This document shows positions 1 to 7,248 of a stretch of DNA of 64,000 nucleotides, piece by piece. The stretch is taken from the NCBI GenBank assembly GCA_903858935.1, contig CAIOKO010000085.1, forward strand, positions 20,761-84,760, in the 5' to 3' direction. The position numbers and the translations under genes are program-made. The notes beneath the pieces were generated by a model. The model saw nothing but the letters and a program-made list of their open reading frames with translations, searched no databases and had not been told where the DNA came from. Position 1 is the first letter of the stretch, and each line of letters opens with the position of its first letter. The DNA comes from an uncultured Schlesneria sp. Lineage in GTDB: Bacteria; Planctomycetota; Planctomycetia; Planctomycetales; Planctomycetaceae.

Positions 1-512
1 GAAAACGACGATTGATGATCGAACGGAGCGGCTTCGCGAGCGAGGGACGGCTCCGTGGGGAGACCATCCAGCGCATCGTCCATGGCGGGAGTGTTCAAAT
101 CCTCTCCCCGCTGCGCTCGACGCCAGGCTTTCATTTCGGCCACGCCGGCCTGGACGTCATCGGCCCATTGCAGGCACTCGGCGGCATCGTCCCAATTTAT
201 GGAGGCGTAAAAATGCGACCATTTCAATGTCGAATAGTTTTGATAGACGTCAGCAAATGTCTCCCAAACTCGACGTCGCTGATAAACCTGATCGGCACTG
301 AGCGAGACGAGCGCGGCAAAATCGGCATCCGTCCTGCCCCGCGCAAATCGCTTTGTCCAAAGAGCGGCACACTCTCCGACCTCCCAGTTACAGCGGCTGA
401 CCGCGACTTGAGCACGCGCGATCAAAGAGGCTTCTGTTTCTTCGCGTACGATTTCCGCAGTACCGGAATTCGACATATCAATTTCCCATGGAGTTGCAGG
501 TGCCTGTGTCAT
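1..512 (-). CDS. Hypothetical protein, 3' end cut off by the window edge
   Basis: An open frame on the minus strand runs off the left edge with no stop, so only the N-terminal ~170 residues are visible. It reads as a normal soluble protein, rich in Trp, Ala and acidic residues, with a stretch CNWEVGECAALWTKRFARG followed by a helical segment LSADQVYQRRRVWETFADVY. I recognise no family, though the style fits a lineage-specific planctomycete hypothetical. The start is uncertain: ATG at 512 (MTQAPATP) and ATG at 476 (MSNSGTAE, preceded by GGGAA) are both possible, and the frame stays open upstream to about 620. No signal peptide or membrane segment is seen. Confidence 0.55.
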   Translation of the reverse strand, partial: MTQAPATPWEIDMSNSGTAEIVREETEASLIARAQVAVSRCNWEVGECAALWTKRFARGRTDADFAALVSLSADQVYQRRRVWETFADVYQNYSTLKWSHFYASINWDDAAECLQWADDVQAGVAEMKAWRRAQRGEDLNTPAMDDALDGLPTEPSLAREAAPFDHQSSF

Positions 513-858
513 CCGTCGAAGTTCGACCGAGTCGAACCGTGGCGAACCGCTGTCGCCGACAAAACATCGCCCATCCGTGGAGGCGGAATCGTATCGCTCG
601 GCAATTTGTCTCGCTACTGTTCAACCGCAATTTGAAAATCGCGGGACTTAAAGTGATTAGCCGTATGGTCTTGTGCTCCGTCAATCGTCGAAGTGATGTG
701 CCACTGCTTGATCGCCTTGGGTCAAGCAGTGCTCTTCGGTTTACAAAAAAGGACGGTTGAAGACACTGCTTCTCCGAAAACTCCGAAGCAGTGGCACAGA
801 ATCTTGATTCGGTAGTTCGAAGTTACGCTCGTGTCCGACAGAAAGGGACTTTTCCGAA
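513..858. other. Intergenic region between divergent genes
   Basis: About 346 bases separate the truncated minus-strand gene from the plus-strand NuoM-like gene. The right half holds a two-hairpin repeat (698-797). The left part continues the open frame of the minus gene and may be 5' coding sequence or leader. I see no convincing RNA gene. Confidence 0.5.
698..797. repeat. Two-hairpin dispersed repeat, copy 1
   Basis: GTGCCACTGCTT at 698-709 pairs with AAGCAGTGGCAC at 786-797. Inside lie two smaller perfect hairpins: CACTGCTTGA/TCAAGCAGTG (702-711/722-731) and CACTGCTTC/GAAGCAGTG (764-772/785-793). The phrases GTGCCAC, GTGCTCTTCG and TGAAGACAC recur with nearly the same spacing at 52663 (60 versus 58 bases from GTGCCAC to TGAAGACAC) and in a decayed form at 38903. 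This is a REP/BIME-like intergenic element. It has no coding role and could also act as a transcript-end structure. Confidence 0.65.
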
Positions 859-2508
859 ATGGATTGGCTGACGTCACTTCGAGACCAATTGCCGCTGTTG
901 CTCGTGTTGTCGCCCTTGATCGGATTTGTTGTGACGTTGATTGCGTCACGGTTCGAACCGGGACTGGTACGTACGCTCGCTATTTCTAACGCACTTTGCA
1001 GCCTGTTTATCCTGGCAGGACTCGAGTGGCAGTTTGAGTTGGATCTCGCGGCAGATGCAGACATCATCCGGCTTGCCGAGCGTGAAATCGCGAAATCCGA
1101 CAGGGAAATCGGTTCGATAAGTGAAGTCCGCCGGACATTGGATCGACGTCGCGTTGAACGGCTTCGCCATCAATGGTTTGCCGTCGATGGAACCAATCTT
1201 TTTCCCGTACTGCTTCTGACTATGATGACAATCGTCGTCATCCAGCGAACGAATTCGTCACCTGACATCAACCGCTATTTTATTCCAATTGTCCTGTTGT
1301 TTGAGACCGCTTCGCTGGGCCTCATGATAACTTACGATCTAGGAATCTATCTTATTTTGTCCGCCGCGAGTGCCGTCGTCATCAGTCTTTTGATCGGCCA
1401 ATACGGCAATTCAGAACGTCGCTCGAACGCCGGGCATTTCTTGACGGCTCAATACTGCGGGGGTGCGTTTGTCACGATGGGGTTTGCGATACTGGTCGTC
1501 GCTGTCCCATGGATGAAAATCCAGGATTCGACGAACACTCCGTCGATTTCATGGAACATCGCCAGCATCACTCAAGAGATTCAAAAATGGGCCACTCGGA
1601 ACGAATTGGCTTACCACTATGTTTACGAGTGCTTCCCTTGGATGTTGCTGGTATTGTCGATGGGGTTCGCAATTCAAGCGGGATTGTTTCCGTTTCATTC
1701 CGCGCAAATCAGCGTGATGACCAGCGCTCGACCTGAGATTGCCGTACTTTTACTGGCTGGAACGTTATCGGCCAGTCGCATTGGCTGGCTCAGGTTTGTC
1801 ATGCCGCTGGCTCCTGACCTGATGGTTTCGTTCGATGGCTGGATGTTGATTCCTTCGTTCGGTGGTGCCGTTTGGGGTGCGTTCCGTGCAATTGCCCCGA
1901 CCGAATCGCGATATCGGCCTGCGTACGTCTATCTGAGCATTTCCGGCGTCCTGCTGCTGGGCTGCTATTGCTTCACACGAATCGGAATGGCCGGTGCATG
2001 GCTGATGCAACAGCAATTGACCGTGATCATGTGCTCGATCCTTTTAATGATCGATGATCGCCAGATTCCTGAAAACGACATTGGCCCCGTCAATGAAGCA
2101 ACAGTTGGAGTGAGGTTGAGTACTCGGGCTCTGTTGTTGTTAGCCTGCTTTCCGATACTTGGATTCTTCGCGAGCAGTTATCTGATCGTTGCAGAATTAT
2201 TGAACGACAATCTGCTTCTTGCGGCGACGGTATTTATCATTGCGGCATTGATTTTCAGCGTTCTCAAATTGGCGATCGAGCAACATGGCCGAATGGAAAC
2301 ACTTTATGGTTCAAGCGTGAACCGCAAATGGCGACTTCCCATCTGGTTCATGGCGATCCTTTCGCTGACGATTGCATCAACTGTGTTTCCAGGATGGTTG
2401 CTCCACCAGTGCGAACCAGAGTTTGCACGCGTTTTCCGTCGATTCGAGCAAATACCATCTGCAGATTTCGCCGAACCTGCAACAAATGACCGGCAATCAG
2501 CACCGTAA
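859..2508 (+). CDS. NuoM/MrpD-like proton-translocating antiporter-family membrane protein, orphan and divergent
   Basis: This 549-residue polytopic membrane protein resembles the NuoL/M/N (complex I, Mrp antiporter) family. The best match is the stretch GLFPFHSAQISVMTSARPE followed by VLLLAGTLSASRIGWLR, which mirrors the PFHTWLPDAH...LLAGVLLK region of NuoM. A hydrophilic loop of ~55 residues (about 58-110) after the second helix is unusual. The charged residues needed for proton transfer in NuoM look replaced: the broken-helix lysine by Gln, the second lysine by Ser, and the TM5 glutamate by Ala in LILSAAS. The gene stands alone with no other complex I or Mrp subunits nearby. ATG at 859 follows an AAGGGA. 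The family assignment is fairly sure; loss of pumping is inferred from alignment by eye. Confidence 0.65.
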   Translation: MDWLTSLRDQLPLLLVLSPLIGFVVTLIASRFEPGLVRTLAISNALCSLFILAGLEWQFELDLAADADIIRLAEREIAKSDREIGSISEVRRTLDRRRVERLRHQWFAVDGTNLFPVLLLTMMTIVVIQRTNSSPDINRYFIPIVLLFETASLGLMITYDLGIYLILSAASAVVISLLIGQYGNSERRSNAGHFLTAQYCGGAFVTMGFAILVVAVPWMKIQDSTNTPSISWNIASITQEIQKWATRNELAYHYVYECFPWMLLVLSMGFAIQAGLFPFHSAQISVMTSARPEIAVLLLAGTLSASRIGWLRFVMPLAPDLMVSFDGWMLIPSFGGAVWGAFRAIAPTESRYRPAYVYLSISGVLLLGCYCFTRIGMAGAWLMQQQLTVIMCSILLMIDDRQIPENDIGPVNEATVGVRLSTRALLLLACFPILGFFASSYLIVAELLNDNLLLAATVFIIAALIFSVLKLAIEQHGRMETLYGSSVNRKWRLPIWFMAILSLTIASTVFPGWLLHQCEPEFARVFRRFEQIPSADFAEPATNDRQSAP

Positions 2509-2688
2509 TGGGCCGAAAACAGTCGTATTCTAGGTGATCTAACCTGACTTTTAGGATTATAACTTCAGCCGTCAGGATTGGTCAGCCGATGAGACGAATG
2601 AGGTCGTCCTGTAATCAGGGCTCCTGTTTCAGCAGACTTTAATCCAATTTGATCATTTCGGCCGTTGATAAATCGAGGAGCATCATCC

Positions 2689-3558
2689 ATGAACCGCACA
2701 CTTCTTAACTGCATGGCCCTGGCGGGTCTGGTGAGCATTATGCCAGCGAACGTGGATGCTCAATGTCGTAAATGTGCATCGCAACAAGCGATGTTGCCTC
2801 CCGTTGTCCCAATGGCTGCGGCACCTGCCAATTGCACGATCTCTCAGACGCGTCCTGTCGTGACAACTCAGCTTCGCCCACAATCGGTGACGACGTTTCG
2901 AGATGTGACCGAAACACAGATGCAACAAAAACAAGTCGTCGAAAACGTCCCGGTGACGACCACGAAAAATGTCACGGTCGATGAGGGTGGTTTTCAGATG
3001 GTTTGGGTTCCCAAGCCCGTGACCAAGCAAGTTGCGGAAACGACCCTTCAGCAGCAGGTGAAGACGGTTTCCGTTCCGGTACAGGTCACTCGCCGAGTTC
3101 CCCAGATGGCGACCCAAATGGTTCCGGTGCAGTCGGTCCAATACGTGACCGAGCATGTTCCGGTGCAAGCGATGGCCATTGCTCGCCCTGCCTGCTCGAC
3201 ATGTGGCAACAGCCAGGCGTTCGGTATGCCGCTATTCGCACCTCAAATCGGATACGCACCTGCTTACCAGGCTGTCCCCTATGCAACGGCTGTGATTCCT
3301 CAGACACCGGTCAGCACGGTTCCAACACAGCAGACGGCTTCGATTACCGCCCCTGCTTACCAGCCAACACCAGCCCAGCAAGAGACGGTTCCGGCTCGTT
3401 CCACGCCTGAACCTTACGAAACGGTGCCACCTCGAGGAGGTGTGCCGATGCCAAAAGACGAGGCGACATCACCGGCACCTGCTCGCAAGACATCAATGTT
3501 TAACGGTGTTCCATCAGCTGCTTCCGTCTGGCAGTCCCGGAACTCGGTCACACGCTAG
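2689..3558 (+). CDS. Secreted Val/Pro/Thr/Gln-rich repeat protein of planctomycete type
   Basis: A 290-residue exported protein. Residues 1-24 form a signal peptide ending VDA, followed by a CRKC motif. The middle (about 55-165) is a run of irregular short repeats alternating Val, Thr, Gln and Pro, such as VKTVSVPVQVTRRVP and VQYVTEHVPVQA. A second Cys pair (CSTCG) sits near 175, and the tail is Pro/Thr-rich and probably disordered. Planctomycetes carry many such secreted repeat proteins of unknown function, often thought to be cell-surface components. The ATG at 2689 is preceded by GAGGAG at 2675-2680 with good spacing; a TTG start at 2665 is less likely. Its last 45 bases overlap the end of the convergent reductase gene. 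Confidence 0.75.
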   Translation: MNRTLLNCMALAGLVSIMPANVDAQCRKCASQQAMLPPVVPMAAAPANCTISQTRPVVTTQLRPQSVTTFRDVTETQMQQKQVVENVPVTTTKNVTVDEGGFQMVWVPKPVTKQVAETTLQQQVKTVSVPVQVTRRVPQMATQMVPVQSVQYVTEHVPVQAMAIARPACSTCGNSQAFGMPLFAPQIGYAPAYQAVPYATAVIPQTPVSTVPTQQTASITAPAYQPTPAQQETVPARSTPEPYETVPPRGGVPMPKDEATSPAPARKTSMFNGVPSAASVWQSRNSVTR

Positions 3559-4569
3559 GTCCTGTTCTCGACTGCCGACGGATGTACTCTTTAGCGACTC
3601 CGTCAATCGCCGAAGTCCTTCTTCGATGGTGATTCGAGGGACGTAACCGAGGTCACGTCGAGCGGCATCGAGTCGAAACCAGTGAGCAGTCGAAAGTTGG
3701 CGGGCGACGAACCGGGTCATTCTCGGTTCGTCCGTGCGGCGGGTGAGTGTGTAGATTGTCTCGAGCACCCCGCCGACAGCGTAGGCCGTCGTGGCTGAAA
3801 TGCGACCCGTAATCGGGGCGACGTCAGCACACGCGAGCAGCCGATTGATGAGATCCCAAAGCGGCTGCGGTTCTTCATTGGAAATGAAAAAGGCTTTACC
3901 TGCTGCTTTTGAGCCGATTTCCAGTCGGTCAAATGCCAATAAATGCGCATCGGCCGCGTTATCAATATAGGTTGTGTCGACAAGATTCTTGCCATTTCCG
4001 ACTTGCCGCAACTGACCTGACCGAGCTCGTTGAATCAGCCTCGGAACAAGATGGTTATCACCGGGTCCCCAGATCAAGTGGGGACGAAGCGACACGGTGG
4101 CCAGTTGATCCCCGTTTGCCGTCATGACCATTCGCTCGCCGATCGCCTTAGTCAGCGGATAATGAGCCAGGTAGCTGGACGGATAAGAAACAGATTCATC
4201 GATACCGACTTCGTCCTTTCCGTTGAAGACCACGCTGGGCGAACTCGTATAAATCAGCTTGCAGATCCTGTGTGATTGACACGCGGCAATCACGTTCCGG
4301 GTACCGATCACGTTTGCATGATGATAGTCATCGTATCGTCCCCAGACACCTGCCTTTGCAGCGACGTGGAACACCGCCTGACAGCCTGCAGCAGCCTGTT
4401 GAACTATCGCCGCATCAGCGATGTCTCCTTTCACGCAATCGACACCCAACGTTTCGAGTTCCAGGGATGCGCTCCGCTGCAGGCTTCGCACCATGTCACC
4501 TCGCGCAAGCAGGCGTCGAACAATCGCTTGCCCGAGAAATCCATTACCACCCGTTACTAAAACACGCAT
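3514..4569 (-). CDS. NAD(P)-dependent SDR-extended reductase, 3beta-HSD/OleD-like
   Basis: A 351-residue extended short-chain dehydrogenase. The Rossmann motif TGGNGFLG is at 6-13, the conserved FHVAAKAGVWG at 67-77, a serine in YTSSPS at 107-112 and the catalytic Tyr137-x3-Lys141. The FHVAAKAGVWG segment and overall length resemble OleD (2-alkyl-3-oxoalkanoate reductase of olefin biosynthesis) and NAD-dependent sterol-type dehydrogenases. No OleA, OleB or OleC homologue lies nearby, so the substrate is open. The last ~15 codons overlap the 3' end of the convergent secreted-protein gene and look like a read-through tail. The start is the only good ATG before the glycine motif. Confidence 0.8.
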   Translation of the reverse strand: MRVLVTGGNGFLGQAIVRRLLARGDMVRSLQRSASLELETLGVDCVKGDIADAAIVQQAAAGCQAVFHVAAKAGVWGRYDDYHHANVIGTRNVIAACQSHRICKLIYTSSPSVVFNGKDEVGIDESVSYPSSYLAHYPLTKAIGERMVMTANGDQLATVSLRPHLIWGPGDNHLVPRLIQRARSGQLRQVGNGKNLVDTTYIDNAADAHLLAFDRLEIGSKAAGKAFFISNEEPQPLWDLINRLLACADVAPITGRISATTAYAVGGVLETIYTLTRRTDEPRMTRFVARQLSTAHWFRLDAARRDLGYVPRITIEEGLRRLTESLKSTSVGSREQDLACDRVPGLPDGSS

Positions 4570-4601
4570 CAGCAGGAGCTTTCAAACAAATCGCCATTAG
4601 A

Positions 4602-4677
4602 GGAGGCTTCCAGCCTGCACGAGATCTTGTGCCGCACGGGCTGAAGCCCATGCTACGGCGTTTGAACGGCCGTTTCT
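4602..4677. repeat. Intergenic hairpin repeat (GGGCTGAAGCCC type)
   Basis: The short gap holds nested imperfect palindromes: GGAGGCTTCCAGCC, then ACGGGCTGAAGCCC, then ACGGCG...AACGGCCGTT. The pattern of a 'GGCTTCCAGCC' block followed by 'GGGCTGAAGCCC' resembles a short repeat I recall as common between planctomycete genes. Only one copy occurs here, so the repeat call rests on form and recall. Confidence 0.4.
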
Positions 4678-4752
4678 ATTTACAAACACGAACAAACTTA
4701 ACGTGAAAAGACGCAATACACCGGTACCACCCGGTGGCGGCTTCTCGTCGTG

Positions 4753-4998
4753 CTAGAGCGGAACGACAGACAAAACCATCGTGAACAGGAGAATCACAAT
4801 TATGGCAATTACCCACCAAGAATTCTGTTTGCGCTGCATATCTTCGGCTGTAATCCAGCGGTTACAGGCAGGACAATGGTCAGCCGCTTCAAGCATCGTC
4901 TCACCGCAATGAGGACACGGAATATAACCCTCGTCAGGTTCCTCGTCCGATTCGTCATACCAGCCGTCGTCACTTTCATTGTCCTCTGTCTGTCGCAT
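4753..4998 (-). CDS. Small zinc-ribbon protein with C-terminal membrane anchor
   Basis: An 81-residue protein. An acidic N-terminus (DNESDDGWYDESDEEPDEG) is followed by a zinc-ribbon with two CxxC knuckles, CPHCGE and CPACNR, at about 28-46, and a hydrophobic helix at 63-78 (VIAIIVILLFTMVLSVV). It is probably an inner-membrane protein with its ribbon in the cytoplasm; its role is unknown. The ATG at 4998 is chosen because GAGGGG lies 7 bases upstream; a longer form starting at 5040 lacks such a site. It stands alone between a repeat element and the divergent coiled-coil gene. Confidence 0.65.
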   Translation of the reverse strand: MRQTEDNESDDGWYDESDEEPDEGYIPCPHCGETMLEAADHCPACNRWITAEDMQRKQNSWWVIAIIVILLFTMVLSVVPL

Positions 4999-5283
4999 GT
5001 AATTCCCCTCGACATCATGGTGCCAGAGTCGATCCTCCAAACGTCGCGTAAATCATCTTAGACGGCAATCGTAATCCACATAATCGATTCATTTTCCACA
5101 ATCGTTTGTCTCGATGCGACAACTCTTTGCCAATCGGCAAAGTTTGCCGTATCGGTTGGCGATACTCTTCAACGAGAGCGAATTGAATGTGGGGTCATTC
5201 ACTCGTAAGGGACATCATTTCAGGTTCCGGATGACCCAAGTATCCATTATTTTTCCGTTTCGACGGGATTGGGAGAATGGCTT

Positions 5284-6909
5284 ATGTTTACGACCGAGCA
5301 TTCGAGAACACGTACAATAGAGAATCAGCTGGCTGAACAGCTGAAGCAAACCTGGTTAATGCTGTTCATGGGAGTGACGATTGGATTTGTCGGACTGCAC
5401 TTCTTCGTGACGCGCCCGACAGCGAATGAATTGGCTAAAATGAAAGCCAGCCTGACGACTGTCGAAGAGAGGATGCAGGACCTGGCGTCGACCAATGATA
5501 ACGTCTGGGAAGCCAACAGCCTGCTGACGAGCTTACGCGCTCAGCACGATCAGGTTGCCGACGCTCGCGTGGCACTGCAGGCGATTCGCGAATTGCGAAC
5601 CGAATTGCTCCAAGTCGCTTCGAAGAATGACACCGTGTCGAAAGCAATCGGGGGCGTCGACAAATTGCAGTCGCGCATTATTGATCAACAGGTAAAGACA
5701 GAAGGGGCATCCCGTGTTTTCGAGCTAATTCAGTCATTTGAGGATCAAATCGTCGGGCAACAGGATTCCCATGACGAAGCCGCCAACTCGCTCGAAAAGT
5801 TGATTGCCCTCAAGGAAGTTGCTGCTTCGCAAGCAACTGACCTTGAACAGGCTCAATTAGCGCTCAATCAACTTGTCGACTTGAGCAAAGGATTGCAGAA
5901 ACAGATCGATTCAATCGAATCAGCTCGATCCAGCTTTGAAGGCCTTGCATCGCTCAAGTCCGGTTTAAATGCCGCCTCAGAGAACTTGAAAGCAGCTCAA
6001 AATGTTTCAGACCAGTTGGTCGCCTTGCAACGTCGTCTGGCCGACGGTGGACAACAGGCCGAACTTGCGACGGAACGAGCCGAGCGTCTAATCGGACTTA
6101 ATCGCAAGCTTGTCGCTGGTGAGTTGAATCTGACCACTTCGGAAAAGGGCTTGGATCGACTCCTCACAATTCAGGGCAAGCTTGGCAACGAACAGTTGAA
6201 CCTTGGAGCCTCTGAGCAGAACCTTGAAGGGTTACTCACGATTCAAGGCAAGTTGGCGAACGAGCAATTGAATGTCGCTTCGTCTGACCAGAATCTGGAC
6301 GAACTGCTCAAGATCCAGGCGAAATTGACGGACGAAGCGTTGAACATCGCCCTTTCGACAGAGAACGTGAATGGACTTCTCACGATCCAGGGTAAGTTGA
6401 CGAGCGATGATTTGAATGTCGCAACATCGGACGAGAACCTTGATGGATTGCTGACAATTCAAGGGAAGCTGGGTGACGGCCAACTGAATATCGCCGCGTC
6501 AGAACAGAATCTGGACGGTTTGCTGACGATTCAAACGACACTCGTCGCTCAAACACGCAACCTGGCCGATGCGATTCAGACGTTGGAAGTGCTCAGTGGC
6601 TTCCGAGAAGAATTGAATGCGCAAATTCAAGCGTTGGCTGGTGTCCGTCACGATCTCGTGGAACTGAGCCTGATGGAAACTTCATTGGCGAAAGTTGCAC
6701 GAATCATGAAGCCACTTGTTGAACTGGGAAACATTCGACGACTGAGCGACGAAGAATTGCGTCACGCCGCCCGCAGCATCCTTGATGGACGGACCGCAAC
6801 CCGGGTCACGAAGAACAGTTCTGACAATCGACCGACTGCGATCAGTGGAATCTCGGCCGAAACTTCGGCTGACGAATACGGGGATGTCCCGATGCCAACC
6901 AACGAATGA
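5284..6909 (+). CDS. Membrane-anchored long coiled-coil protein with six 24-residue repeats
   Basis: A 541-residue protein with one membrane helix near the N-terminus (about 23-42, LMLFMGVTIGFVGLHFFVT) and an almost continuous coiled coil beyond it, so most of it probably lies outside the cytoplasm. Residues ~281-424 are six tandem copies of a 24-residue unit with consensus LNxAxSEQNLDGLLTIQGKL. A C-terminal tail is Thr/Ser-rich and acidic. I recognise no named family; it may be a structural spacer or envelope protein. GGGAG at 5271-5275 decides for ATG at 5284 over the upstream TTG at 5269. A hairpin terminator follows at 6940. Confidence 0.75.
   Translation: MFTTEHSRTRTIENQLAEQLKQTWLMLFMGVTIGFVGLHFFVTRPTANELAKMKASLTTVEERMQDLASTNDNVWEANSLLTSLRAQHDQVADARVALQAIRELRTELLQVASKNDTVSKAIGGVDKLQSRIIDQQVKTEGASRVFELIQSFEDQIVGQQDSHDEAANSLEKLIALKEVAASQATDLEQAQLALNQLVDLSKGLQKQIDSIESARSSFEGLASLKSGLNAASENLKAAQNVSDQLVALQRRLADGGQQAELATERAERLIGLNRKLVAGELNLTTSEKGLDRLLTIQGKLGNEQLNLGASEQNLEGLLTIQGKLANEQLNVASSDQNLDELLKIQAKLTDEALNIALSTENVNGLLTIQGKLTSDDLNVATSDENLDGLLTIQGKLGDGQLNIAASEQNLDGLLTIQTTLVAQTRNLADAIQTLEVLSGFREELNAQIQALAGVRHDLVELSLMETSLAKVARIMKPLVELGNIRRLSDEELRHAARSILDGRTATRVTKNSSDNRPTAISGISAETSADEYGDVPMPTNE
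6124..6555 (+). repeat. Six 72-bp tandem repeats inside the coiled-coil gene
   Basis: Six in-frame units of exactly 72 bases begin at 6124, 6196, 6268, 6340, 6412 and 6484. Each encodes 24 residues with a conserved core such as GLLTIQGKL. The DNA copies differ at many third positions while the protein core is kept, so the array appears old and under selection rather than a recent expansion. Confidence 0.85.
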
Positions 6910-6939
6910 TCTGACGTTCGAAATCTCGAAATGAACGGC

Positions 6940-6980
6940 AACCGGGATGCGTTAATTATCGCGTCCCGGTTGTTTTGTTT
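6940..6980 (+). terminator. Rho-independent-type terminator after the coiled-coil gene
   Basis: AACCGGGATGCG (6940-6951) and CGCGTCCCGGTT (6960-6971) form a 12-bp stem with one G-T pair around the loop TTAATTAT, followed by the T-rich GTTTTGTTT. It lies 30 bases after the stop codon. Confidence 0.75.
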
Positions 6981-7050
6981 AACCCGAAGCCATCGGCGCA
7001 GGCGGATCGGCGTCCAGCCGATTTCTTCGAGCGTTGCCGAGCCTCGACGG
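6977..7050. repeat. Dispersed ~74-bp repeat, copy 1
   Basis: The segment beginning GTTTAACCCG and containing the block CGGCGTCCAGCCGATTTCTT matches 62377-62450 almost base for base. It contains small inverted blocks (GATCGGCG/CAGCCGATTT) and lies directly after the terminator. The rest of the 6910-7248 gap, up to the oxidoreductase start, shows nothing I can name. Confidence 0.75.
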
Positions 7051-7248
7051 GAAGACGAAACAAGAGGCTAACATTCGCAAAATGAACGATGACGCCTCAG
7101 GCTTTTCAGCGACGCCGGCTGACTCGCTTCTCTGCAAGGAACGATTAAACGGTCAAAAGACCTGCAAAATGGAACGTTGAGCACGCCTGACCGACGGCAT
7201 ACAATGTGTCTTCTTTCAAAAACATGCATTTTCCCAAGGCAATCTACG

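Noticed and set aside
12..635. Plus-strand 207-residue frame at the left edge
   Set aside because: It is antisense to the truncated minus-strand frame, which has more natural composition; no family or ribosome site is seen.
2683..3168. Minus-strand 161-residue frame opposite the secreted repeat protein
   Set aside because: His/Arg/Leu-rich shadow of a Val/Gln/Thr repeat gene that has its own signal peptide and ribosome site.
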